A stretch of DNA of 64,000 bases, taken from NCBI GenBank assembly GCA_028293825.1, contig JAQGNY010000048.1, positions 83,117 through 147,116 on the forward strand, given 5' to 3'. Under the pieces are notes generated by a model, which saw only the letters and a list, made by a program, of their open reading frames with translations, searched no databases and was not told the DNA's origin. The stretch comes from Verrucomicrobiaceae bacterium (GTDB lineage: Bacteria; Pseudomonadota; Gammaproteobacteria; Pseudomonadales; CAMLJR01). This document shows positions 7,730 through 16,781 of this stretch, in pieces. A program made the position numbers and the translations under genes. How positions within the stretch are numbered: the stretch's first letter is position 1; each line of letters begins with the position of its first letter.

Positions 7730-8830
7730 GTGGAAGCGCTCGATATTCTTGCTCGTTGTTATCCGTTTCATCAGATCGACAGACAGGAAGTCGCCGCATT
7801 AGAACCTCGGATGAAGACCTGCGAATTTAAGCGCGGGCAAACACTGCTAAAGCGATCTGCAAAACAATCCGATCAATTGAGTTATTTAATCAGCGGTAGC
7901 GTTGAGCTGCGTCGCTCTTTTTTCGACCGCGTAATTGTGCAGGCCGGCAGTGATGCTGCGTTGCAACCGCTCGATTATCTATTGCTGAGCGATGGCGGCC
8001 AGATCGTCGCGCAGGATGATTGTGTTGTGGTGCAAATCGGACGCGATTTAATCGACCGCAGTCTCGCGGCCAATGCGCCGAACGATTACAACGTCGCCTC
8101 GCTGCATGAAACCGACTTGACCGACGAATATTTGGTGTCGGATGGCAATGTCGCTGTCGATTGGATGTCGCGTTTTTTACAGTCGCCGCTCGCACAAAAT
8201 CTGCCGGCATTGTCGATTCAGCAAGTGCTCGCGCGGCTGGTTACGATCGATGCTGTGAAAGGCGATGCCATTGTTCGACGCGGCAGTGCTGGCGATGCGC
8301 TCTATATCGTTTTGCGCGGTATGGCTTATGTGCAGACCGACGCGCAGGGCGTGTACAAAGGCCGCGAAATTTCGTTGATGCCCGGCGACTATTTTGGCGA
8401 GGAATCGCTGGTGGCCGACACACCGCGCAATGCGACCGTGTTGATGGAATCCGATGGCGCGGTGGCGCGGCTCGATCGCGATGCCTTCGATGAATTAATT
8501 CGCCCGCATGTCATCAGCGAGGCCGATGATGCGTTAATGGAGCGCAGTCTGCTCGCCGACGCGGATGAAAAGCTGGTGGTTATCGACGTGCGTTTTCCGG
8601 TGGAGTTTCGTCGCGATGGTTTGCCGCACAGTATTAATATTCCAATTTCATTACTGCGTGCGCGCTTGCATTTGCTCGATAAACAGCGCGTGCATTTGAT
8701 TACTCATCACGGCGGACGCCGCAGCGAGCTTGCGGTTTTTTTACTTCGGCAAGCAGGGTTTAATGCGCACTTGATGGCCTCAGCCGAGCATCGCTTTGGC
8801 CATGTTGCGGCTTTCGATCGCGGCGCGTGA
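7730..8830 (+). CDS. Double cyclic-nucleotide-binding domain / rhodanese-like protein
   Basis: 366 residues from GTG 7730, with AAGAGGG about 7 bases upstream. Two cNMP-binding beta-roll domains are visible: the first (about residues 5-125) is degenerate, while the second (about 150-262) keeps a phosphate-binding cassette of the form GDYFGEESLVADTPRNATV with Glu and Arg. A rhodanese-like domain (about 270-360) has the pattern VVIDVRFPVEFRRDGLPHSINIP but the active-site loop is ITHHGGRRS, with His where catalytic Cys is expected, so sulfur transfer is unlikely. There is no DNA-binding helix-turn-helix. Probably a cytoplasmic signalling protein; ligand and partner unknown. Confidence 0.85.
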   Translation: MEALDILARCYPFHQIDRQEVAALEPRMKTCEFKRGQTLLKRSAKQSDQLSYLISGSVELRRSFFDRVIVQAGSDAALQPLDYLLLSDGGQIVAQDDCVVVQIGRDLIDRSLAANAPNDYNVASLHETDLTDEYLVSDGNVAVDWMSRFLQSPLAQNLPALSIQQVLARLVTIDAVKGDAIVRRGSAGDALYIVLRGMAYVQTDAQGVYKGREISLMPGDYFGEESLVADTPRNATVLMESDGAVARLDRDAFDELIRPHVISEADDALMERSLLADADEKLVVIDVRFPVEFRRDGLPHSINIPISLLRARLHLLDKQRVHLITHHGGRRSELAVFLLRQAGFNAHLMASAEHRFGHVAAFDRGA

Positions 8831-8970
8831 TTAGTCGCAATGTATATTTAAATTACATCGCAGCCGGCCCGATTTTTCGCTCGCTCTGTTAAACTTTTGT
8901 TTGTTTAATTCCCGCCGCATTTCCGCAAATTATTTTTCTTCTTCTTGATTCAAAAACGAGTGTGCGATTT

Positions 8971-9363
8971 ATGCAGCAATGGTTACGGCAGGGTGCGCTG
9001 TGTTATTCCGCGGGTACGGTCGGCGGACTTGCTAAAGGTGGTTTGATTTTGGCGTGCGAGCGCTCGTCGCTCACGTCAGCTTTCGCCGATCAATTAGCGC
9101 AGGTTTTACACCCGACGAGCTTTTACACGCGGCTGGTTTGGGCAGGTGTGTACGGGCTGTTATTTTTATTGCCGTTCGTGCGCGGCTCATGGCTGATGCG
9201 TGGATTGGTTTGGGCGCTGGTTGTAAGCCTGTTGCAGCTGGTCGTGTTCCCGCTGTGGCAGCACGGCGGTTTGCATATTCTCACTTTGACGACGTTGTCT
9301 TTGTTGGTTCTTAACTGTGTGTGGGGTTTAACGACAGCGAGCATGTTGCGTTTAATCGAATAA
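8971..9363 (+). CDS. Small integral membrane protein of unknown function
   Basis: 130 residues from ATG 8971; a GTG at 8962 would add three. There are three to four hydrophobic segments (about 15-28, 53-70, 75-93 and 103-125), with the start LRQGALCYSAGTVGGLAKG suggesting a Gly-rich helix. I do not recognise a defined function. It is monocistronic, with about 140 bases before it and a terminator-like hairpin after it. Confidence 0.7.
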   Translation: MQQWLRQGALCYSAGTVGGLAKGGLILACERSSLTSAFADQLAQVLHPTSFYTRLVWAGVYGLLFLLPFVRGSWLMRGLVWALVVSLLQLVVFPLWQHGGLHILTLTTLSLLVLNCVWGLTTASMLRLIE

Positions 9364-9375
9364 TTGACGACGAGT

Positions 9376-9400
9376 TGCGCCAGCGTGGTGCAGCTTTTTT
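9376..9400 (+). terminator. Rho-independent terminator
   Basis: TGCGCCA (9376-9382) and TGGTGCA (9386-9392) form a stem with one G-T pair and a 3-base loop, followed by six T residues (9395-9400). It lies 12 bases after the membrane protein stop. Confidence 0.65.
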
Positions 9401-9594
9401 GTGTTCGTACCAAGATGGATGACTTTTAGCCGATCTTCGAACTCTCCACGCACCCCAACATTTGCGATAAAACTCAGGCGCCATATGGGTTTGGCGCATG
9501 CCTCATTTCGTTGGCAAGTAAATTGCTCCCGCTTCTTCGCATATCGAAAAAAAACCGTTCGGCGCAACCCTACGAGTTTGCGAGGAGTGAGACG

Positions 9595-10287
9595 ATGCCA
9601 AGACCAACACGCTTTACCGTCAGTGATATACCGCAATGCGTGGTTCAATCCGGGATTAACTGGGCGCGCACTTTTAATTACCGCGATGACTATCAATTTT
9701 ATCTCGATAGCTTGCGTCAAGCGGCGGCGCAGTACGAATGTGATTTGCATGCGTATGCGTTGTTGCCGAATCGCGTGCAATTGTTAGTGACGCCGCATAC
9801 CGAACTCGCTGTACCGCAAATGATGCAGTCGCTCGGTCGACGTTACGTGCAATATTTTAATCGTCGCTACGATCGCACGGGGACATTGTGGCAAGGTCGC
9901 TATAAATCCTGCTTGGTTGAGCAGGGCGAGCACATGCTCAGCTGCTATCGCTATGTCGACACCTTAGCGGGAATTACTGGCGTGGTGACCGATCCGTTCG
10001 ATTATCCGTGGAGCAGTTATCGCCAGCATATCGGTGCAGCGCCGCATTTTGTGCGCGATCACGCGATATGGAGTTGCTTAGCCGATACACCGAGCGAGTG
10101 TTATCAACGCTACCGCGAGCTGGCGACAATTCCACTGGCGCACGATGTTATTAAAGAAATTAATATTAATGTCGTGCAAGGCAGCGTTTATGGTGGCGAA
10201 GAGTTTCGCGCGGAAATTGAAAATCGTTGCGGACAAAAAGTGCGCCCACGTCCACGCGGTCGACCACGTTTACGCCAGGCTGGTTAA
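9595..10287 (+). CDS. Degenerate REP-associated tyrosine transposase (RAYT, IS200-like Y1 family)
   Basis: 230 residues from ATG 9595, chosen for GAGGAG at 9582-9587. The fold is the Y1_Tnp/RAYT type: the segments RRYVQYFNRRYDRTGTLWQG, RYKSCLV, CYRYVDT and DYPWSSYRQH follow the family order. The catalytic HUH motif, normally NHVHLL, reads NRVQLL, so both metal-binding His are lost, and the usual RYIELNPVRA segment reads RYVDTLAGITG. It is therefore probably unable to cut DNA, but the full-length open frame and good ribosome site suggest it is still made. The C-terminal tail is basic (RPRPRGRPRLR), fitting nucleic-acid binding. No flanking IS ends were identified. Confidence 0.85.
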   Translation: MPRPTRFTVSDIPQCVVQSGINWARTFNYRDDYQFYLDSLRQAAAQYECDLHAYALLPNRVQLLVTPHTELAVPQMMQSLGRRYVQYFNRRYDRTGTLWQGRYKSCLVEQGEHMLSCYRYVDTLAGITGVVTDPFDYPWSSYRQHIGAAPHFVRDHAIWSCLADTPSECYQRYRELATIPLAHDVIKEININVVQGSVYGGEEFRAEIENRCGQKVRPRPRGRPRLRQAG

Positions 10288-10304
10288 TTCTTTGAAAATG
10301 GATT

Positions 10305-10634
10305 TTATTGTTTAACGTTGTCGATATTGTGTAAACGTCCTGCCTCAAAAGTCAGGACGTGGTAATAACCTTGTTCAGGGCCATAAACCCACTGCTCAAT
10401 TTTAAATTCACGTTCGCCACGAAAACCTGTTGCGCCACCGCGCAAGGTATATCCGATCAGTTCTTCGCTCACTGGATCGCCACATTTGTCGCGAACCTGA
10501 ATCGCCAGATCGCCCTCTGAAATAAGCTTCGTTCCACAACGCAGCGAATCCGCGTAACCGGCATGCGCAAAAACCAGAATTGAAAAACTTATCCACACTG
10601 AAATAACTCGCAACGATGTATGGCGCGTCATCAT
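10305..10634 (-). CDS. DUF2845 exported protein
   Basis: About 109 residues from the ATGATG at 10634 (GAGA just upstream). A signal peptide covers about residues 1-29 (ending AGYADS). The mature part RCGTKLISEGDLAIQVRDKC contains two Cys that could form a disulfide and continues with IEQWVYGPEQGYYHVLTF, the pattern of DUF2845 periplasmic proteins. Function is unknown. It is convergent with the RAYT gene, 17 bases apart. Confidence 0.8.
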   Translation of the reverse strand: MMTRHTSLRVISVWISFSILVFAHAGYADSLRCGTKLISEGDLAIQVRDKCGDPVSEELIGYTLRGGATGFRGEREFKIEQWVYGPEQGYYHVLTFEAGRLHNIDNVKQ

Positions 10635-10652
10635 TTGTCTCGAGATCGGCAA

Positions 10653-11190
10653 GGTGCGTTGCGCGAGCTTAGCAGATACGCCAAAAATAACGTCTGCGTT
10701 AACAGTGAGTCGGTCGATAAAAATCAGATTATTCAGGCTCGTTCAGGTTGTGTTAATAAATGTATTTATTCAGTAGTGCAGGATTATTTTTGTTACGGCC
10801 TTCGCAGAGAATTTATTAAAAATTTACCGCGTTTATCGATAGCGCTTCTGAGGGTTTACTTCAGTGAAGCATTCGATGGGCGTAATTTTATGTATCGAGA
10901 AATATCAATTAGCCGCATGACGTTTATTGTTGAAAACAATTTTCGAGTTTGTATCGGCAGACGCTTTCGTTAAATTTTTGATGGCAATCAAATTGGTGGA
11001 TTTATCGCGCGGTGAATTCTAACTTCTTGCGTCTATCAATCTAGGGGCTAGAAGCTTCGAGCGCAGGCACGGATAAGTTTTTTGCCGGTCGATATTACGT
11101 GTATGTAATAGTCGATTTTTAGCGATAGTTTCAATAAAAGAGAGCTTATTTCAGAGTGCTAAAATCTTTAGGCAACAAATTTTGGACAGC
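10653..11190. other. Non-coding, AT-rich stretch
   Basis: About 540 bases between the DUF2845 gene and the terminator of the lipoprotein gene. One open frame (10620-10973, plus) runs through it, but its composition is unlike neighbouring proteins, it overlaps the DUF2845 start and it has no ribosome site. No RNA gene or repeat was recognised. The left end probably carries the DUF2845 promoter. Confidence 0.5.
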
Positions 11191-11192
11191 AA

Positions 11193-11213
11193 AAAGGGGC
11201 GCTAAGCCCCTTT
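11193..11213 (-). terminator. Terminator of the Ala/Pro lipoprotein gene
   Basis: AAAGGGGC (11193-11200) and GCCCCTTT (11206-11213) form a strong stem; on the minus strand the stem is followed by a T run (the A run before 11196). It lies about 55 bases past the minus-strand stop at 11267. Confidence 0.75.
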
Positions 11214-11266
11214 CTGTTTTGTCTTTCTCGGCTCAGGTTATGCGGACATAACTTGAATGGGAGAAA

Positions 11267-11512
11267 TTATTTGGATTGCTCTGCCGGTGCAGCAGTATCG
11301 GCAGGAGCTGCAGTATCCGCAGGCGGTGCATCGACCGGTGCAGTATCAGCAGGTGCAGCATCTGCAGGCGGTGCTTCAGCTGGTACTGGTGCTTCAGCCG
11401 GTGCCGGAGCTGCTTGCTCGGCTGGGACTGGAGCGGTTTCTTCTTTCTTGCCACACGCGGTCAGGCCTAAACCTAAAACCAGCGCAGACACGAACAGATA
11501 GCTTTTCTTCAT
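11267..11512 (-). CDS. Small Ala/Pro-rich low-complexity lipoprotein
   Basis: 81 residues. The signal peptide ends in LTAC with Cys at residue 20. The mature 60 residues consist almost only of Ala, Pro, Glu, Asp and Thr in APADTAPV-like imperfect repeats, an extended acidic chain, with no folded domain visible. The repeat nature makes several plus-strand frames open here; the minus strand is chosen because of the lipoprotein signal, the ribosome site and the downstream terminator. It may act as a flexible envelope tether or spacer; function unknown. Repeat number is likely to vary between strains. Confidence 0.75.
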   Translation of the reverse strand: MKKSYLFVSALVLGLGLTACGKKEETAPVPAEQAAPAPAEAPVPAEAPPADAAPADTAPVDAPPADTAAPADTAAPAEQSK

Positions 11513-11645
11513 GATGCTCTCCGAATTGTTATGACAGGGACAATAGCTAATGCGGGGGCCAGTCTAATGGGGCCGTGGCGCAGGTGCAAGCGCTGTGGCC
11601 GAGTTTGAAATTCATCGCTTACTTAGGATTCGAAAAAAGCTGTTT

Positions 11646-11668
11646 GAAAAAAGCCCGCTTAAGCGGGC
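11646..11668 (-). terminator. Terminator of rmf
   Basis: A perfect 16-base palindrome GCCCGCTTAAGCGGGC (11653-11668), followed on the minus strand by a run of T (the A run 11647-11652). It lies about 50 bases after the rmf stop. Confidence 0.75.
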
Positions 11669-11716
11669 CTTAGATTGCGGTGAGGGGAGATAAAAACCCC
11701 ATGAAAATGTATGCAG

Positions 11717-11920
11717 TTAACGCATTGCCAATTTCTGCATGCCAGAGGCCATATTAAAACCATTCCAATTATCCAAGCGGCCTTCGCGCCAACCAGATAG
11801 CCATTGGTCGCGCATCGAACTCAAAACATGCGGACATAATTCTTGATGGCGGCCCTCTAAACCTGCTCGATAACCACGTTGATAGGCTCGCTCTTTTAAA
11901 TCGCGTTTCTGCTTCTTCAT
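11717..11920 (-). CDS. rmf: Ribosome modulation factor
   Basis: 67 residues from ATG 11920, with GGAG at 11931-11934; the longer open frame upstream is not family-like. It begins MKKQKRDLKERAYQRGYRAG and continues with CPH, QWLSGWREG, matching the RMF family (E. coli RMF has 55 residues), with a C-terminal extension of about 12. RMF binds 70S ribosomes in stationary phase and drives dimerisation into inactive 100S particles. It is divergent from rlmKL. Confidence 0.93.
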   Translation of the reverse strand: MKKQKRDLKERAYQRGYRAGLEGRHQELCPHVLSSMRDQWLSGWREGRLDNWNGFNMASGMQKLAMR

Positions 11921-12214
11921 AGAGCTGATACTCCGTGCTAGATCATTAACGAGGAAATTGGATTCGAGTGATTGCATATATTGATGATAGAATCGCGCGC
12001 TCACCCGCACCTCGAATGAAAGCAAAATTATATAACCCGCGTCGACAGCCAATTTCTTCTAGGATCGAAGTCTTTTAGTGGTGCTGGTTATACCAAGTCG
12101 TAACGTTTTATATTTCAATAGTTTGGCCGCCGCGAAAATTCAATCGCGCCAGCGCGCAAACAAAAATCAGCAGCGTATATAGCCACATTGTCTAGCCCAT
12201 CTGAGCCGCTCGTT

Positions 12215-14380
12215 ATGTCCCCAAATTTTATTTTGACTGCAACGTGTCCGAAGGGATTAGAAGAATTACTTACGGATGAAATTTTTAGTTTTGGCGCTGA
12301 ACTCGTGAAGCGCCATGTCGCTGGAATTACGGTGAGTGCGACGCTTGAAGTGGCGTATCGCTGTTGCTTATGGTCACGCTTGGCCAATCGAGTTTTAATG
12401 CCGCTCACATCGTTTTCGATTAATAGCGCCGAGTCGTTGTATGAGGGAATTGCGGCTGTTGAATGGAGTGAACATTTTACTTCAGAGCAAACGTTCGTTG
12501 TCGATTTCAACGGAACCAATCGCGCAATTACCAATACGCAATTCGGCGCGCAAAAAACTAAAGATGCGGTAGTCGACCATTTTGTAGCGCGTGGCGGACG
12601 ACGGCCGTCGATTGATTTAAGAAATCCCGATTGGCGTCTGAACGTGCATTTACAACGCGATGAAGCCACCGTCAGTATCGATCTTGCCGGCGAGAGTTTG
12701 CATCGCCGCGGTTATCGCGAGCACGGCGGTATTGCGCCGTTAAAAGAAAATCTAGCCGCTGCGTTATTAATGCGAGCCGATTGGCCGGGCGTTGCTGCGC
12801 GTGGTGGCGCATTAATCGATCCGTTGTGCGGTTCCGGTACGCTATTAATCGAAGGCGCATTAATGGCGATGGATATCGCGCCGGGAATTTTGCGCGAACG
12901 CTGGTCTTTCGAATCGTGGCTGCAGCATGATGCAGCAGTATGGAAGCATTTATACGACGACGCATTGCAGCGTAAACACAATGCGATGCAGAGGCAGTGG
13001 CCGGAAATTCGCGGTTACGATGCCAGCTCCGCAGCACTGCGCGCGGCAGAAGAAAATATCGAACAAGCGGATTTAACCGGCAAAGTGCGCGTAATGCGTA
13101 AAGAGCTCGCCCATTTTGTACGACCCACTCATCAAATTCTCGATACCGGTCTAGTCATCACTAATCCGCCGTATGGCGAGCGTTTGGGTGAGCAGGAAAG
13201 TCTTAAACATTTATACGCGCATCTCGGCGAACGTTTGCGCGAAGAATTTAAAGGTTGGAGCGCTGCAGTTTTCACCGGCAATCCCGACTTGGGCAAAACG
13301 ATGGGACTGCGCAGCAATAAACAATACCGTTTATTCAACGGCGCAATTCCCGCACAGCTTTTATTGTTCGATATCGACGCGCAATATTTTGTTGATCGCG
13401 ATAAGCCGTTGCTATCTGAGCGCTTACCGGCGCCGGAGTTAAGCAGCGGCGCGCAAATGTTTGCGAATCGCTTGCAGAAAAATCGCAAACGCCTGCAGAA
13501 ATGGATCCAGCAGAGCGGCGTAAGCTGTTACCGCCTTTACGATGCCGACATGCCCGAATACGCAGTCGCTGTCGATTATTACGGCGATAAAGTTCACGTC
13601 GCCGAATACGCAGCGCCGTCCAGCATTGACGAAGCTGCAGCGCAGCAACGACTCGATGAAGTGCTGTCTGCAATTCCGGTGGTGCTGAATATTTCTACCG
13701 ATAGAATTGTATTGAAGCAGCGCGCGCGGCAACGCGGCAAAACGCAATATCAAAAATTAGCGCAGCGTCAGGAGTTTTTTGAAGTACGCGAAGGCGAAGC
13801 GCGGCTGCTGATTAATCTGAACGATTATCTCGATACCGGCTTGTTTCTCGATCACCGTCCCGTGCGCAGAAAAATTTTTGAAATTGCGAAAGGAAAACGA
13901 TTTCTGAATTTGTTTTGCTACACCGCCACCGCGAGTCTGCACGCAGCCTTGGGCGGCGCGAAAACCACCACCAGCGTCGATATGTCGCAGACGTATCTCG
14001 ATTGGGCTCGACGCAATTTAGCGGTGAACGGTTTAAGCGAGGCGCGCAATCATTTGGAGCAGGCCGATTGCCGACGCTGGCTTGCCGACTGCAAACAGGA
14101 CTTCGATTTGATCCTGCTTGATCCGCCGACATTTTCAAATTCCAAACGCATGGACGATACGCTCGATATTCAACGCGATCACGTGGATTTGATTCACCAA
14201 GCCGTTCGCGTATTAGCGCCCGGCGGTTTGCTGATTTTTTCCAACAACCGTAAACGCTTCCAACTCGATCCGGTATTAAGTGAAATATTCGACGTGAAAG
14301 ATATGTCGCGCTGGTCGCTTGATCCCGACTTCGAACGCGTACCGGATATTCATCAGTGCTGGTTTATTTCACATAAATAA
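12215..14380 (+). CDS. rlmKL: Bifunctional 23S rRNA m2G2445 / m7G2069 methyltransferase
   Basis: 721 residues from ATG 12215 (E. coli RlmKL 702); a TTG at 12188 is the only upstream choice. A THUMP domain (about 45-155) is followed by the RlmL methyltransferase half with LIDPLCGSGTLLIEGA near residue 203 and the catalytic NPPYGERLG near 316. The C-terminal RlmK half has the SAM site LFCYTATASLHAALGG near 565 and LLDPPTFSNSKR near 634. It modifies helix 74 of 23S rRNA during large-subunit assembly. It is transcribed away from rmf. Confidence 0.95.
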   Translation: MSPNFILTATCPKGLEELLTDEIFSFGAELVKRHVAGITVSATLEVAYRCCLWSRLANRVLMPLTSFSINSAESLYEGIAAVEWSEHFTSEQTFVVDFNGTNRAITNTQFGAQKTKDAVVDHFVARGGRRPSIDLRNPDWRLNVHLQRDEATVSIDLAGESLHRRGYREHGGIAPLKENLAAALLMRADWPGVAARGGALIDPLCGSGTLLIEGALMAMDIAPGILRERWSFESWLQHDAAVWKHLYDDALQRKHNAMQRQWPEIRGYDASSAALRAAEENIEQADLTGKVRVMRKELAHFVRPTHQILDTGLVITNPPYGERLGEQESLKHLYAHLGERLREEFKGWSAAVFTGNPDLGKTMGLRSNKQYRLFNGAIPAQLLLFDIDAQYFVDRDKPLLSERLPAPELSSGAQMFANRLQKNRKRLQKWIQQSGVSCYRLYDADMPEYAVAVDYYGDKVHVAEYAAPSSIDEAAAQQRLDEVLSAIPVVLNISTDRIVLKQRARQRGKTQYQKLAQRQEFFEVREGEARLLINLNDYLDTGLFLDHRPVRRKIFEIAKGKRFLNLFCYTATASLHAALGGAKTTTSVDMSQTYLDWARRNLAVNGLSEARNHLEQADCRRWLADCKQDFDLILLDPPTFSNSKRMDDTLDIQRDHVDLIHQAVRVLAPGGLLIFSNNRKRFQLDPVLSEIFDVKDMSRWSLDPDFERVPDIHQCWFISHK

Positions 14381-14384
14381 CGGG

Positions 14385-14417
14385 CAAAAAAATGGCAGCG
14401 CTCGCTGCGCTGCCATT
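14385..14417 (-). terminator. Terminator between convergent rlmKL and the FN3 protein gene
   Basis: AATGGCAGCGC (14391-14401) pairs with GCGCTGCCATT (14407-14417), an 11-bp stem with a 5-base loop. The A run 14386-14392 gives a T run on the minus strand, so it ends the FN3 gene and may serve rlmKL as well. Confidence 0.75.
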
Positions 14418-14446
14418 GGTGCTCTCGATAAAAATCTATGCGTTGA

Positions 14447-14887
14447 TTATTTACCCAGTGCGGCCTGCGCTACGGTAGACAGCGTGCTTTTCAGCCCTTT
14501 GCTATCGACAGCGGAAATGGCGAAATAATAAGTGTCAGGGGTATAGGCTTCGAAAGCGGCGGTTGCGGAAGTGCCCTTAGCCACTTTGATCGTACCTTTA
14601 GCGTCGTCGATGGTGCGCGTCCAATACACTTCGTAACCCGACAATTCACTTTCTTTTAACGGCGTGCCGTCTGCACGGGTAGCGGGAATGCTCCAGCTCA
14701 AGTTCGCGCGGTACGCCTTGCAATATTTTGCGCGGTTATAAATCAATACGCTGCTGCCATCCGGGCATTTGCTGCCGCCGCTCGTGAACTGTTTGTAGTT
14801 GGCGCCGTTGATGGTAACCGCGTTAGCTTGGACTGCGAGCAGTAAAAGAGAGAGTGCACCGAGACGAGTGAGCATTGATTTACGCAT
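14447..14887 (-). CDS. Exported fibronectin type III domain protein
   Basis: 146 residues from ATG 14887 with TAGGA six bases upstream; the open frame extends further but without a start signal. The signal peptide is about residues 1-22 (ending VQANA). Two Cys near the mature N-terminus may form a disulfide. The remainder is one fibronectin-III-like beta-sandwich (ANLSWSIPATRADGTPL, LSGYEVYWTR, TYYFAISAVDSKGLKS), typical of extracellular carbohydrate-active or adhesion proteins. Standing alone, it may be a binding module; target unknown. Confidence 0.8.
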   Translation of the reverse strand: MRKSMLTRLGALSLLLLAVQANAVTINGANYKQFTSGGSKCPDGSSVLIYNRAKYCKAYRANLSWSIPATRADGTPLKESELSGYEVYWTRTIDDAKGTIKVAKGTSATAAFEAYTPDTYYFAISAVDSKGLKSTLSTVAQAALGK

Positions 14888-15169
14888 GATTGTCCTACCG
14901 ATAATGATTGAAGATCTCTTCCGTGTACCCAAGTCTGCCGATCGAAATCGCCATAACTGTCCGCATGTACCTAGCTTAGGAGACCCTGGAGAATTACCCA
15001 TAGGTAGTAAACGCAAATGTGATCTGATCGCCAGAGCGCGCGGGACTGGATCGAGAGATTGCGGAAATTAAGCCAATTAACCGGATTTTTTAGGCGTGCG
15101 TGAATCGCAGAAAGGGATTTCTATAGGCTCTGTCGATCTCGCAAGAGCAATTGCGGCAGGACGGACGGC

Positions 15170-16396
<1,227 letters not shown>

Positions 16397-16458
16397 TTAG
16401 CGGTTTTGTCATTTGTGTTCGGTATGTTTTCGCCATGACATCACGTAGGAGCCGTGCC

Positions 16459-16647
16459 ATGAATGATCGCAATGCTATTTCCGTTACCTCGCGCGAACGG
16501 TTGCGTTTAGAAATCGCTTCGCAAACCGATAGGTTTTTGCAAGAAGGCGGTCATATCGAACAGATTCGCGTAGGTCAAACCGATGTAACGCGACCGATCG
16601 GTCCGGTGTGGTGGGACGCGCGCACCAGTAGCCCGTTGTTAATGTAA
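16459..16647 (+). CDS. Small conserved-looking protein, SutA-like C-terminal motif
   Basis: 62 residues from ATG 16459 with TAGGAG at about 16446-16451. It is charged and soluble: ERLRLEIASQTDRFLQEGGH followed by IEQIRVGQTDV and a tail with PIGPVWWD. The FL-x-x-GG-x-I-x-x-I pattern recalls the C-terminal part of small RNA-polymerase-associated proteins such as SutA of Pseudomonas, but the acidic N-terminus of SutA is missing, so this is only a resemblance. It lies between divergent dapE and convergent dapD. Confidence 0.65.
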   Translation: MNDRNAISVTSRERLRLEIASQTDRFLQEGGHIEQIRVGQTDVTRPIGPVWWDARTSSPLLM

Positions 16648-16722
16648 ATTAAAAGCGGCTACAAAATTAAATGCTGGCGAATTGCTGAAATTTCATAAGT
16701 CGCGCTGACATCGCTGTTTACA

Positions 16723-16757
16723 TGGATGCCGAAAGTCACTGCGATTTTCGGCATCCA
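16723..16757. terminator. Strong hairpin between convergent genes
   Basis: TGGATGCCGAAA (16723-16734) and TTTCGGCATCCA (16746-16757) form a perfect 12-bp stem with an 11-base loop. No long T run follows on either strand, but the position between convergent genes (small ORF and dapD) suits a bidirectional terminator. Confidence 0.55.
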
Positions 16758-16781
16758 CGCAATTGTGTTGTGCCCGCTACT

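Noticed and set aside
10620..10973. 117-residue plus-strand open frame
   Set aside because: It overlaps the DUF2845 start, lacks a ribosome site, and its composition is unlike any neighbour. Treated as chance.
11253..11514. Plus-strand open frames with Gly/Ala/Ser or Val/Leu/Gln repeats
   Set aside because: They are mirror readings of the Ala/Pro-repeat lipoprotein on the minus strand, which has a lipoprotein signal, a start site and a terminator.
11921..12052. N-terminal extension of Rmf by 44 residues
   Set aside because: RMF proteins start at MK(R/K)QKRD; the ATG at 11920 has GGAG upstream and the extension is not family-like.
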